From: Arachnia propionica
Lineage (GTDB): Bacteria > Actinomycetota > Actinomycetes > Propionibacteriales > Propionibacteriaceae
Direction: 5' to 3'
DNA: 64,000 nt
Assembly (NCBI RefSeq): GCF_003859805.1
Contig: NZ_RQZG01000018.1
Coordinates: 60,254 to 124,253, forward strand
Shown here: positions 15,840-23,729 of the stretch, in pieces
Layout: every line of letters starts with the position of its first letter
Numbering within the stretch: position 1 is the first letter of the stretch
Translations under genes and position numbers: made by a program
The notes under the pieces: generated by a model
What the model was told of the DNA's origin: nothing
Seen by the model: the letters and a program-made list of their open reading frames with translations, nothing else
Databases searched by the model: none

Positions 15840-16442
15840 ATGGCAGAACCCCGTATTCTCCCGTCGGCCGACCTGGACGACGGCACCCGGATCGGCGACG
15901 GCTCGTCGATCTGGCACCTGGCCCAGGTCCGCTCCGGTGCCGAGCTCGGCGAGAACGTCATCGTCGGACGCGGTGCCTACATCGGCACGGGGGTCCACGT
16001 CGGGGACAACTGCAAGATCCAGAACTACGCCCTGGTCTACGAGCCTGCGCACCTGGAGGACGGGGTGTTCATCGGCCCCGCCGCGGTGCTGACCAACGAC
16101 ACCTTCCCGCGCGCCATCAACCCCGACGGCACCTCGAAGTCCGCCCACGACTGGGAACCGGTCGGGGTGACCCTGAAGCGGGGATGCTCCGTCGGGGCCC
16201 GCGCCGTGTGCGTCGCCCCCGTGACCATCGGTGAATGGGCGACGGTGGCAGCAGGCGCCGTCGTCACCACAGACGTCCCCGCCTACGCCCTGGTGGCCGG
16301 GGTCCCCGCCCGCCGCATCAAGTGGGTGGGTCGTTCCGGTTTTCCCCTCGAGGAGACCGGCCCCAACACCTTCCGTGACCCGCACACCGGCGACGAGTTC
16401 GAGCAGGTGGGCGAAGTCCTCAACCTCGTAAAGGAAGCATGA
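15840..16442 (+). CDS. wbpD: WbpD-like UDP-amino-sugar N-acetyltransferase
   Basis: A 200-residue left-handed beta-helix acetyltransferase. Hexapeptide repeats run from about residue 14 to 150 (IGDGSSIWHLAQV, LGENVIVGRGAYIG, PVTIGEWATVAAGAVVTTDVP). The catalytic-type His lies in SIWH, and the conserved FTND-like LTNDTFPRA loop is present. WbpD/WlbB acetylates the 3-amine of UDP-2-acetamido-3-amino-2,3-dideoxyglucuronate. It heads a wbpD-wbpE-wbpB operon with 4-bp and 1-bp overlaps, so the pathway assignment rests on three genes together. Confidence 0.88.
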   Translation: MAEPRILPSADLDDGTRIGDGSSIWHLAQVRSGAELGENVIVGRGAYIGTGVHVGDNCKIQNYALVYEPAHLEDGVFIGPAAVLTNDTFPRAINPDGTSKSAHDWEPVGVTLKRGCSVGARAVCVAPVTIGEWATVAAGAVVTTDVPAYALVAGVPARRIKWVGRSGFPLEETGPNTFRDPHTGDEFEQVGEVLNLVKEA

Positions 16443-17533
16443 TGTCCTTGTCCTTCATCCCCCCGGCGAAGCCGATCATCGGCGACGAGGAACGTGAGGC
16501 CGTCGATCGGGTGCTGCGTTCCGGCATGATCGCCCAGGGCCCCGAGGTGGCCGCCTTCGAGACCGAGTTCGCCGAGCACTTCAAGCTGGGGCGGGCCTGT
16601 GTGGCCGTCAACTCCGGCACCTCCGGCCTGCACCTCGGACTGCTGTCCTGCGGCATCGGCGCGGGTGACGAGGTGATCGTCCCGTCGTTCACCTTCGCCG
16701 CCACCGCCAACTCCGTCGCGCTGACCGGGGCCACCCCCGTCTTCGCGGACATCGCGGCCGACGACTTCACCCTGGACCCGGCCTCCGTCGAGGCCGCCGT
16801 CACCGAGCGGACCCGGGCCATCATGCCGGTGCACCTGTACGGTCACCCGGCGAAGATGGACGCGCTGCGGGCCATCGCCGACAAGCACGGCCTCAAGCTG
16901 TTCGAGGACGCGGCCCAGGCGCACGGCGCATCGCTCAACGGCACCCCCGTCGGTGCCTTCGGGGAGTTCGCGATGTTCTCGCTGTACCCGACGAAGAACA
17001 TGACCTCCGGTGAGGGCGGCATGGTCTCCTGCGCCGACGAGACGATCGAGCGCAGCATGCGGTTGTACCGCAACCAGGGGATGCTGCAGCAGTACCACAA
17101 CGAGGTCGTCGGCCTGAACAACCGCATGACCGACATCCATGCCGCCATCGGACGGGTGCAGCTGACCAAGGTGGACGGCTGGACCCGGCAGCGGCAGGAC
17201 AACGCCGCCTTCCTCACCGCGAACCTGGCCGGGGTCACCCCGCCGCCGGTCGCCGACGGTGCCGTGCACGTCTACCACCAGTACACGATCCGGGTGCCGG
17301 AGGACCGCGACGGCGTGGCGAAGGCGTTGAAGGAGGAGCACCAGGTGGGCTCCGGGATGTTCTACCCCGTCCCGAACCACCGACTGAAGCCGTTCCAGGT
17401 GCCCCTCGAGCTGCCGGAGACCGAGCGTGCCGCGAAGGAGTGCCTGTCGCTGCCGGTGCACCCGTCGCTCAGCCGGGCGGACCTGGAGCGCATCGTCGAG
17501 GCCGTCAACACCGTCGTGAAGGCAGGTGCGTGA
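16439..17533 (+). CDS. wbpE: WbpE-like DegT/DnrJ/EryC1 sugar aminotransferase
   Basis: A 364-residue PLP-dependent aminotransferase of the DegT/DnrJ/EryC1/StrS family. It starts FIPPAKPIIGDEERE, has the substrate loop NSGTSGLHLGLL, the PLP-contacting FEDAAQAHGA, and the Schiff-base Lys in LYPTKNMTSGEGGM near residue 186. The C-terminal HVYHQYTIR and FYPVPNHR segments complete the fold. By context it adds the 3-amino group to the 3-keto uronic acid made by the WbpB homologue. Its first four bases overlap the wbpD stop. Confidence 0.9.
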   Translation: MMSLSFIPPAKPIIGDEEREAVDRVLRSGMIAQGPEVAAFETEFAEHFKLGRACVAVNSGTSGLHLGLLSCGIGAGDEVIVPSFTFAATANSVALTGATPVFADIAADDFTLDPASVEAAVTERTRAIMPVHLYGHPAKMDALRAIADKHGLKLFEDAAQAHGASLNGTPVGAFGEFAMFSLYPTKNMTSGEGGMVSCADETIERSMRLYRNQGMLQQYHNEVVGLNNRMTDIHAAIGRVQLTKVDGWTRQRQDNAAFLTANLAGVTPPPVADGAVHVYHQYTIRVPEDRDGVAKALKEEHQVGSGMFYPVPNHRLKPFQVPLELPETERAAKECLSLPVHPSLSRADLERIVEAVNTVVKAGA

Positions 17534-18522
17534 TGAGCAACCTGCGTGCCGGCCTCATCGGCCTGGGAATGATGGGACGCCACCACGCCCGCAACCTGAA
17601 GGCCATCGACGGTGTCGACCTGGTCGCGGTCGCCGACGCCCAGGGGGACCCGCACGGCGTGGCCTCCGGGCTGCCGCTGCACCCCGACGTCGACGGTCTG
17701 CTGTCCGAGGGACTCGACTACGTGGTGGTCGCGGCCCCGACGATGTACCACGAGGAGATCGGTCTCAAGCTGGCGGAGGCAGGTGTCCACGCTCTCATCG
17801 AGAAGCCCCTCGCGAAGACGGTCGAGGCCGCCCAGAAGCTCGTCGGGGCGTTCGCGGACAAGGGGCTGATCGGTGCCGTCGGCCACATCGAACGCTACAA
17901 CCCGGCGTTGCAGGAGCTGCGCCGTCGTCTCGAGGCGGGGGAGCTGGGGGACCTGTACCAGATCACGACGAGGCGCCAGGGACCGTTCCCGGCCCGCATC
18001 GCGGACGTCGGTGTGATCAAGGACCTTGCCAGCCACGACATCGACCTCACGGCGTGGGTCACGCAGCGTGACTTCGAGCTGGTGGCCGCCCGCACCATGT
18101 TCAAGGCGGGACGCGAGTACGAGGACATGGTCTCGGCCACCTGCCAGCTCACGGGTGGTCTCATGTCGAACCACCTGGTCAACTGGTTGACGCCCACCAA
18201 GGAGCGCCTGACCATCGTGACCGGTGAGAAGGGCATGTTCGTCGCGGACACCCTGACCGCCGACCTGACCTTCTACGCCAACGGTCGGGTGGAGACCACG
18301 TGGGATGACATCGCGCAGTTCCGCGGTGTCACCGAGGGCGACGTGACGCGGTTCGCGATCGCCAAGCCCGAGCCGTTGCGCACAGAGCACGAGACGTTCC
18401 GCGACGCGGTGCTGGGCAAACCCGCCGACATCGTCACCCTGGAGCAGGGGGCGAAGGTGGTGCAGGTCTGCGAGGCGATGATCGAGTCCGCCGCGTCGAA
18501 CCAGTTCATCGACGTGCGCTGA
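17533..18522 (+). CDS. wbpB: WbpB-like Gfo/Idh/MocA sugar-nucleotide oxidoreductase
   Basis: A 329-residue NAD(P)-dependent dehydrogenase. The Rossmann motif is GLIGLGMMGRHHARN at the N-terminus, followed by EKPLAKTVEAA (catalytic Lys of the EKP motif) and the GHIERYNPA segment that lines the active site in this family. It would oxidise C3 of UDP-GlcNAcA for transamination by the WbpE homologue. The start ATG at 17533 overlaps the previous stop (TGATG), much better than the upstream frame start. A perfect 15-bp stem terminator follows the gene. Confidence 0.88.
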   Translation: MSNLRAGLIGLGMMGRHHARNLKAIDGVDLVAVADAQGDPHGVASGLPLHPDVDGLLSEGLDYVVVAAPTMYHEEIGLKLAEAGVHALIEKPLAKTVEAAQKLVGAFADKGLIGAVGHIERYNPALQELRRRLEAGELGDLYQITTRRQGPFPARIADVGVIKDLASHDIDLTAWVTQRDFELVAARTMFKAGREYEDMVSATCQLTGGLMSNHLVNWLTPTKERLTIVTGEKGMFVADTLTADLTFYANGRVETTWDDIAQFRGVTEGDVTRFAIAKPEPLRTEHETFRDAVLGKPADIVTLEQGAKVVQVCEAMIESAASNQFIDVR

Positions 18523-18531
18523 ACGCGACGC

Positions 18532-18565
18532 GAAGGCGCCGGATCCCGCGGGATCCGGCGCCTTC
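18532..18565. terminator. Bidirectional hairpin between wbpB and hup
   Basis: Perfect 15-bp arms GAAGGCGCCGGATCC (18532-18546) and complement (18551-18565) around a CGCG loop, 10 bp after the wbpB stop and 17 bp from the convergent hup stop. No U-run follows, as is common in high-GC bacteria. Confidence 0.75.
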
Positions 18566-18581
18566 GTCGTGGGTCTCGGGC

Positions 18582-18851
18582 TCAGAGAGCGTTGCGCAGC
18601 GCGGTGGCCGGGGAGAACTTCGCGACGCGGCGGGCCGGGATGGTCATGGCCTTGCCGGTGGCGGGGTTGCGGCCCTCACGGGCGGCGCGCTGGGTGGTGG
18701 TGGCGGTGAAGACACCGGGCAACTGCACCTTCTTGTCGGCGACGAGGGCTTCGGTGATGACTTCACCGAAGGCGTCGATGGCGGCCTCGGCCTGGGCATT
18801 GGTGAGGCCGGCCTTGGCGGCAATGGCCTGGATGAGTTCACGCTTGGTCAT
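18582..18851 (-). CDS. hup: Nucleoid protein HU
   Basis: An 89-residue DNA-bending histone-like protein. It begins MTKRELIQAIA, has the dimerisation helix EAAIDAFGEVI, the beta-arm with GRNPATGK and IPARRV, and ends KFSPATALRN. It lacks the long Lys/Ala-rich tail of mycobacterial HupB, so it is the short HU type. It follows an AAGGAG ribosome-binding site and a consensus-like promoter about 32 bp upstream of the start codon. Single-gene transcription unit bounded by a shared hairpin. Confidence 0.95.
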   Translation of the reverse strand: MTKRELIQAIAAKAGLTNAQAEAAIDAFGEVITEALVADKKVQLPGVFTATTTQRAAREGRNPATGKAMTIPARRVAKFSPATALRNAL

Positions 18852-18882
18852 TGATTGTCTCCTTAATCGTGAGGTCTTCATC

Positions 18883-18911
18883 ATATTTGAGCGAATCGTG
18901 GTCCATGTCAA
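18883..18911 (-). promoter_or_regulatory. Sigma-70-type promoter of hup
   Basis: On the minus strand a perfect -35 TTGACA (18911-18906) is 17 bp from AAATAT (18888-18883). The start codon is about 30 bp further on. An AT-rich patch in an otherwise GC-rich area supports the call. Confidence 0.6.
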
Positions 18912-18958
18912 GCTCCGACGCGGCGAAACGCCCGTGTTTTCGGGGGTTGCAGGAACCC

Positions 18959-20299
18959 TCACCAGATGGGGACACCACGTCCCATACCGTGGTAGTCCCA
19001 CCCGGCCTCCTGCCAGCGACGAGGTTCGAGGACATTCCTGCCGTCGATGATGACCGGCTGCCCGACGTGCTCGAGACACGCGTGGGGATCGAGCTCCAGG
19101 AACTCCCGCCACGGGGTGAGGACCATCACCACATCGGCATTGACAAGGGCTTCCGCCACGGTGTCGCAGATCCTGAGTCCGAGTCCCCGCCGTCGCAGCT
19201 CAGGACCCGCGGCCGGATCGACGACACGGACCTCGGCTCCTCGGGCCAGCAACCGGGACGTGATGTCGAGGGCCGGGGAGTCACGCAGGTCGTCGGTGTC
19301 GGGTTTGAAGGTCACCCCCAGCACGGCGACGACGCGCCCGGCGAGTCGCCCACCGACCGCCTCCTCGGCCAAAGAGACGGCATGATCTCGACGCCTGAGG
19401 TTGATCGCGTCCACCTCGCGGAGGAAGGCGAGGGCCTCGTCCACCCCCAGCTCCCCGGCACGCGCCATGAAGGCCCGGATGTCCTTCGGCAGGCAGCCAC
19501 CCCCGAATCCGATGCCGGCCTGGAGGAACTTCGCACCGATCCGGTCGTCGTACCCGATGGCCTCGGCCAGGCGGGTGACGTCACCCCCGGTGGCGTCGCA
19601 CAGTTCCGCCATCGCGTTGATGAAGGAGATCTTCGTGGCCAGGAACGAGTTGGCCGCCACCTTCACCAGCTCCGCGGTGGGGTGGTTCGCGACGACCACC
19701 GGGGTTCCGGCCGCGATGATGGGGGCGTAGCACCGGTCGAGGATGGCCTTGGCCCGCAGCCCGGCCTCGCGGTCGTCCGGCAGACCGTAGACCAGCCGGT
19801 CGGGATGCAGGGTGTCTCGCACCGCGTGGCCCTCGCGCAGGAACTCGGGGTTCCACACCAGGGCGAGGTCCTTGCCCGAGGCCCGGAGCCGGGCGGCGAG
19901 ACGTTCAGCGGTGCCGACCGGGACCGTCGACTTGCCGACGACCAGCACGGGTTCGTCCCCCGTCGGTTCGACGTGCTCGAGGATCGCCTCGACGGCCGCG
20001 TCGACGAAGCTGAGATCCGCGCCGAGGCGACCGGTGAGCTGGGGGGTGCCGACCCCGATGAAGATCAGCTCCCGATCGGCCAGCGCCCGGGGATCGGTGG
20101 TGAAGCGCAGTTTCCCGCTGGCGACACCCCGCGCCAGGACCTCGGGGAAGCCGGGCTCGTGGAACGGGGCCTCGCCCCGGGCCAGCCGCTCCACCTTTCC
20201 CTGGTCGACGTCGATCCCTGTGACGTCGTGCCCGATCTCCGTCATGCACGCGGCATGCACGGCCCCGAGATACCCACACCCGATGACAGCGATCCTCAT
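18959..20299 (-). CDS. ugd: UDP-glucose 6-dehydrogenase family
   Basis: A 446-residue NAD-dependent sugar-nucleotide dehydrogenase. The N-terminal Rossmann motif is VIGCGYLGAVHAA, the hinge region has STVPVGTA and NPEFLREG, and the catalytic Cys lies in GFGGGCLPKD near residue 265. The C-terminal domain has GVTFKPDTDDLRDSPAL. Members oxidise UDP-glucose or UDP-GlcNAc(ManNAc) to the uronic acid; sequence alone favours the UDP-glucose type. Placed 400 bp from the wbpDEB genes, it could supply the uronic acid for the same surface polysaccharide. ATG at 20299 chosen from the Rossmann start. Confidence 0.88.
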   Translation of the reverse strand: MRIAVIGCGYLGAVHAACMTEIGHDVTGIDVDQGKVERLARGEAPFHEPGFPEVLARGVASGKLRFTTDPRALADRELIFIGVGTPQLTGRLGADLSFVDAAVEAILEHVEPTGDEPVLVVGKSTVPVGTAERLAARLRASGKDLALVWNPEFLREGHAVRDTLHPDRLVYGLPDDREAGLRAKAILDRCYAPIIAAGTPVVVANHPTAELVKVAANSFLATKISFINAMAELCDATGGDVTRLAEAIGYDDRIGAKFLQAGIGFGGGCLPKDIRAFMARAGELGVDEALAFLREVDAINLRRRDHAVSLAEEAVGGRLAGRVVAVLGVTFKPDTDDLRDSPALDITSRLLARGAEVRVVDPAAGPELRRRGLGLRICDTVAEALVNADVVMVLTPWREFLELDPHACLEHVGQPVIIDGRNVLEPRRWQEAGWDYHGMGRGVPIW

Positions 20300-20368
20300 G
20301 GGGGAAGGGTAGTCCAGTGGGACGGTGTCGGCCTTGCACAACCGTGCGCCTCCGGCCAGAGTGGAAGG

Positions 20369-21133
20369 GTGCGTATCGCCCTTGCCCAGCTACGGGCCAC
20401 GACCGATCCCCTGCAGAACCTCGACCAGGTCGTCGATGCCCTGCGGGAGGCATCCCGCAGGGGGAGTCACGTGGTCGTCCTGCCCGAGGCGATGATGTGC
20501 TCCTTCCTGCGACCCGGCGCGGAGGTGGCGGAACCTCTCGACGGGGCGTGGGCGACGGCGGTGCGTGATGCCGCCGCCGAGCTCAAGGTCACGGTCGTCG
20601 TGGGAATGTTCACCACGGCAGCGGATGGCAGGATCCACAACACCCTGCTGGTGACCGGCCAGGCCGAGGACAGCTACGACAAGATCCATCTCTTCGACGC
20701 CCTCGGTCAGCGCGAGTCCGACGGCATCGCGCCCGGCGACCGGCTGGTCGACGTCGATGTCCTGGGGCAACGGTTCGGGCTCGGCATCTGCTACGACATC
20801 CGGTTCCCCACCCACTTCCTGGAGCTCGCGAGCCGGGGCGCCGGAATCATGGTGGTGTGTGCCTCGTGGGCACCCGGACCGGGGAAACTGCACCAGTGGC
20901 GCACGTTGGCGACGGCCAGGGCCATGGACTCGACGTCCTTCGTGATCGCCGTCGACCAGGCCGCGGCCGAGGGGGACCGGGACGGGGTGCCGACGGGGAT
21001 CGGTCACTCCATGGTGGTCGACCCGTCCGGTTGGGTGCTGCTGGAACTCGGTGAAGGGCCCGAGCTGGCCATCGTCGACATCGATCCGGCGCGCATCGGG
21101 GCCGTGCGTGGGGCACTGCCGATCATTCCCTGA
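20369..21133 (+). CDS. Carbon-nitrogen hydrolase (nitrilase superfamily)
   Basis: A 254-residue cytoplasmic amidase-type enzyme. The catalytic triad is visible: Glu in LPEAMMCS, Lys in SYDKIHLFD and Cys in GICYDIRFP, with the DSTSFVIAVDQ and GHSMVVDPSG blocks typical of omega-amidase/NIT2 or deaminated-glutathione amidase relatives. The substrate is not certain. The start is a GTG at 20369; the GGAAGG just before it is too close to be a standard ribosome-binding site, so initiation may be leaderless. It is divergent from ugd. Its 3' end overlaps the convergent response-regulator gene by 11 bp. Confidence 0.85.
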   Translation: MRIALAQLRATTDPLQNLDQVVDALREASRRGSHVVVLPEAMMCSFLRPGAEVAEPLDGAWATAVRDAAAELKVTVVVGMFTTAADGRIHNTLLVTGQAEDSYDKIHLFDALGQRESDGIAPGDRLVDVDVLGQRFGLGICYDIRFPTHFLELASRGAGIMVVCASWAPGPGKLHQWRTLATARAMDSTSFVIAVDQAAAEGDRDGVPTGIGHSMVVDPSGWVLLELGEGPELAIVDIDPARIGAVRGALPIIP

Positions 21134-21770
21134 GCCCGTTCTCGTAGGCCAGGATCACCAGCTGTGCGCGGTCACGGGCCCCCAGCTTGCCGAGCAGGCG
21201 TGAGACGTAGCTCTTCACCGTCGCGGGGGACAGGCCCAGGTGCTCGGCCAGTTCGGTGTTGCTGAGGCCGCGCGCGATGAGTCGCAGCAGTTCGCGGTCC
21301 TTGTCGGGCAGGTCGGTGATGACCTTCGACGGGCGGTGTGGCGGCTCGTAGTGCGCCAGCACGCGGGTGATGAGGCTGGGTGAGAGCATCGACTCCCCGG
21401 CATGGACCTGCTGGATGGCGTGCATGATCTCGCCCCGGGAACTGGTCTTGAGCAGGAACCCGGCCACACCGGCACGCAGGGCCTCGTGGAACGTCGCGTC
21501 GTCCTCCAGGGAGGTGAGGGCGATGATGCGGGAGGGCAGGCCGAGGTCGACGATCTGCCTACTGGCGTCGATGCCGTTGAGGATCGGCATGCTGATGTCC
21601 ATCAGGATCACGTCGGGTTCGAGGCGTTTCGCCGCCGAGACGGCGGTGAGACCGTTGGCGGCGTTCCCGACGACGGTGATGCCGGGCATGGCATCCACGA
21701 TCCGTTGGATGCGTGCCCGCACCTGGTCGTGATCCTCTGCCACGAGCACGCGGATCTCAGTGTTGCTCAT
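21123..21770 (-). CDS. NarL/LuxR-family response regulator
   Basis: A 215-residue two-component regulator. The receiver domain has the acidic pair ED near residue 12, phospho-acceptor Asp58 in ILMDISMP, a switch Thr/Ser in IALTS and Lys in FLLKTSS. The LuxR-type helix-turn-helix occupies about residues 150-210 (LIARGLSNTELAEHLGLSPATVKSYVSRLLGKL). It is divergent from a histidine kinase 288 bp away, its likely partner. An adjacent exporter operon is a candidate target by position. Confidence 0.93.
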   Translation of the reverse strand: MSNTEIRVLVAEDHDQVRARIQRIVDAMPGITVVGNAANGLTAVSAAKRLEPDVILMDISMPILNGIDASRQIVDLGLPSRIIALTSLEDDATFHEALRAGVAGFLLKTSSRGEIMHAIQQVHAGESMLSPSLITRVLAHYEPPHRPSKVITDLPDKDRELLRLIARGLSNTELAEHLGLSPATVKSYVSRLLGKLGARDRAQLVILAYENGLRE

Positions 21771-21955
21771 GCTGCCAATCTACTGACCCGGTGGGACCGG
21801 TCAGGGACGCGATCACCCAAAGTTGCCTCGAACGTGCTCCGTCGTCACGAGTTGTGTCGGGGGCTTGTGTCGGGGGCGTGAATGATCTCCGTGGTCACTG
21901 TTTGGCCCTTCATGCTTTCCGGGATCGCGGTGTCGGTGTGGGAATTCCGGTGACC

Positions 21956-21991
21956 GGTCGCGAATCGTCGGTTTTTCGGCGGTTCGCGACC
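21956..21991. other. Hairpin in the response regulator-kinase intergenic region
   Basis: A 15-bp stem (GGTCGCGAATCGTCG pairing with CGGCGGTTCGCGACC through two G-T wobbles) with a T-rich 6-nt loop, about 70 bp upstream of the kinase start. It could be an attenuator, the terminator of a short transcript, or an operator. The rest of this 288-bp gap holds a 13-bp tandem duplication (CTTGTGTCGGGGG-like, near 21855) and no gene. Confidence 0.5.
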
Positions 21992-22058
21992 ATTTTGGAG
22001 TCTGTGGTGCCCCGTGGTCTCCCATCAACCGTCACGTGGCGCTGGGTAGCATGACCCC

Positions 22059-23183
22059 ATGACGGTCAAGGGGATCCTCCAGAGCCTCGCATGGCCTCGG
22101 AAGGTGCCCATGGAGCCGGTGGCAGGATGCCTTCTGCTCTTCGTCGCCCTGCAGGCCGCCTGGGGGAAGCTGTCGCCAGCCCACCTTGCCGTGATGCTGG
22201 TCATGCTCGCGGCGATGTGTGTCCTGCCCCGGAGGCCTTGGGCGGCACTGGTGCTCGGTCTCGGGTACTACATCGGCTCGACGGTGCTGTCGGTGCCCTC
22301 GGGGCTCATGAACCTGTGCGGTACCCTGCTGGTCCGCAACTGGTTCTTTCATCGTCGTGCAGGCATGTGGTGGCTGGCCGTGGGTTACCCCGTCGTCGAG
22401 ATGATCTCCTGGTGGGTCCGCCACGGCAGTGAGGACCTGGCCACCAACATCGTGTCAGTCGCACTGGTCTCAGGGTTTGCCGCGGGTGCGGGCTGGTTCA
22501 TGGGGCGCAGGTTGGACTCCGAGGTGGAGATGCGGGTCGAGAGCGAGCAGGTGCTGCGCTCCACCCGACTGCTCATGGCCAGTGAACTCCATGACAGCGT
22601 CGCCCAGACCCAGACCCTGGTGCTGATGAACCTGGAGGAGCTGGTCGAGGACCCCCTCCTGCACCAGGATCTCGCCCCCCAGGTGACCGAGACGCTGGAG
22701 CTCTCGAGACGTGCAGCCCAGGAACTGCGTGCCGCAATGGCTGCGCTGCGTGCCGTGGATCAGGACTTCATGTCCCTGGGAAGCCCGGTCGGGCACTCCC
22801 TGACGCAGCAGTGGAATCAGGTCCGCAGTGCCCTGGGGGACAGTGGGTACCATGCCCAGACGAGGTTCGAGATCGATGTCGACGAGCTGTCCCACGAGGA
22901 GGAACACACCCTGTCCCGGCTGCTCGGGGAGCTCGTGACCAACATCGTGTGGCACGGTGCTCCCGGTGTGTGCAGCGTCGAGGTCTTCGAGCAGGAGGGA
23001 TACGCCTGCATCCGCACCGTCAACGCCCTGGGAGAAGGTGGGCTCCGCAAGAGTGGGGGTGGGGGCGACGGCCTGGTCGGCATACGCCAACGTGTGGGCA
23101 TGCTCGGCGGCACCTGCGCGTTCGGCGCCCAGGATGCCACATGGGTGACCGACGTGAAGGTGCCCCTGCACAGGGGCGGGTGA
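22059..23183 (+). CDS. NarL-type sensor histidine kinase (HisKA_3)
   Basis: A 374-residue membrane sensor. Residues 20-145 contain about five hydrophobic segments with little extracellular loop, so it may sense within the membrane. The HisKA_3 dimerisation domain carries phospho-acceptor His178 in SELHDSVAQTQ. The HATPase_c domain has the N-box-like GELVTNIVWHG and the G-box GGGGDGLVGIRQRV. In place of the classic N-box NAxKH it has NIVWHG, which is usual in this subfamily. It pairs with the divergent NarL regulator. The exporter operon starts 546 bp downstream. Confidence 0.9.
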   Translation: MTVKGILQSLAWPRKVPMEPVAGCLLLFVALQAAWGKLSPAHLAVMLVMLAAMCVLPRRPWAALVLGLGYYIGSTVLSVPSGLMNLCGTLLVRNWFFHRRAGMWWLAVGYPVVEMISWWVRHGSEDLATNIVSVALVSGFAAGAGWFMGRRLDSEVEMRVESEQVLRSTRLLMASELHDSVAQTQTLVLMNLEELVEDPLLHQDLAPQVTETLELSRRAAQELRAAMAALRAVDQDFMSLGSPVGHSLTQQWNQVRSALGDSGYHAQTRFEIDVDELSHEEEHTLSRLLGELVTNIVWHGAPGVCSVEVFEQEGYACIRTVNALGEGGLRKSGGGGDGLVGIRQRVGMLGGTCAFGAQDATWVTDVKVPLHRGG

Positions 23184-23224
23184 CCCGGCCTGGCCACGTG
23201 ATCCCGAGGTGCGCTCAGCGTCGA

Positions 23225-23275
23225 GTCAACTTTGGGGGTGACGGCGTTGACCCCCGATGTCGTCTTCCGTACTGT
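23225..23275 (+). promoter_or_regulatory. Promoter with overlapping inverted repeat, exporter operon
   Basis: TTGACC (23247-23252), a 17-bp spacer, then TACTGT (23270-23275): a good sigma-70-type match. GTCAAC (23225-23230) and GTTGAC (23246-23251) form an inverted repeat whose right arm overlaps the -35, a plausible operator. The first gene starts at 23730, giving a leader of about 450 nt. Confidence 0.55.
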
Positions 23276-23498
23276 CGGGTGCAGAGAAACTGGTCACCTG
23301 GATCCGCTGACCAATACTCGACAACGAGAACTGAACAGAGGCTGCATCCAGGAGATGATTCTGCTGAATTCTTGAGCGTGTTCTCCGGGGATCAGTTCTT
23401 GAACGGGAGACATCGAAACAGTCTTCACCGTCAAGTCCTGTGAGTTGCGCAGGGGTACAGCGAACTGTCCTGAAAAAGGATGCCCTGGAGGCAGCTGA

Positions 23499-23582
23499 AT
23501 GTCATATGACTCGGGCTCCGAGTCAGGATTTCGTCAGTCTCGCCACTGGTCGTGGCGCTGTCCAAGGAGCGCATCCTCGTGA
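23499..23582 (+). CDS. Possible 27-residue leader ORF
   Basis: Within the 546-bp gene-free stretch (23184-23729), an ATG at 23499 is preceded by GGAGG at good spacing and reads 27 codons to TGA at 23580. The peptide begins MSYDSGSESGF and ends WSWRCPRSASS; its Trp/Arg/Cys-rich end is not a known precursor or leader type. It could be an attenuator peptide or chance. Nothing else convincing is seen in the leader. Confidence 0.3.
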   Translation: MSYDSGSESGFRQSRHWSWRCPRSASS

Positions 23583-23729
23583 CCGAAAACCTGCTGCCCA
23601 TGGCACTCACCACGAGGAAACGAGGTGACAGGTGTCGTGCGTGAGTCATGCAGCATCAGGGCGATATCGCTCAGCCGGATCCTCAACACCCTGTGATGTC
23701 CCACCAACTTCGACCTGAAAGGAAGGCTC

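Noticed and set aside
18582..19112. 176-residue version of HU
   Set aside because: The added N-terminus comes from promoter and upstream DNA; a strong AAGGAG and the conserved MTKRELI start define the 89-residue form.
18851..20368. Upstream extension of the nitrilase frame opposite ugd
   Set aside because: Antisense to ugd; the nitrilase fold starts at the GTG at 20369.
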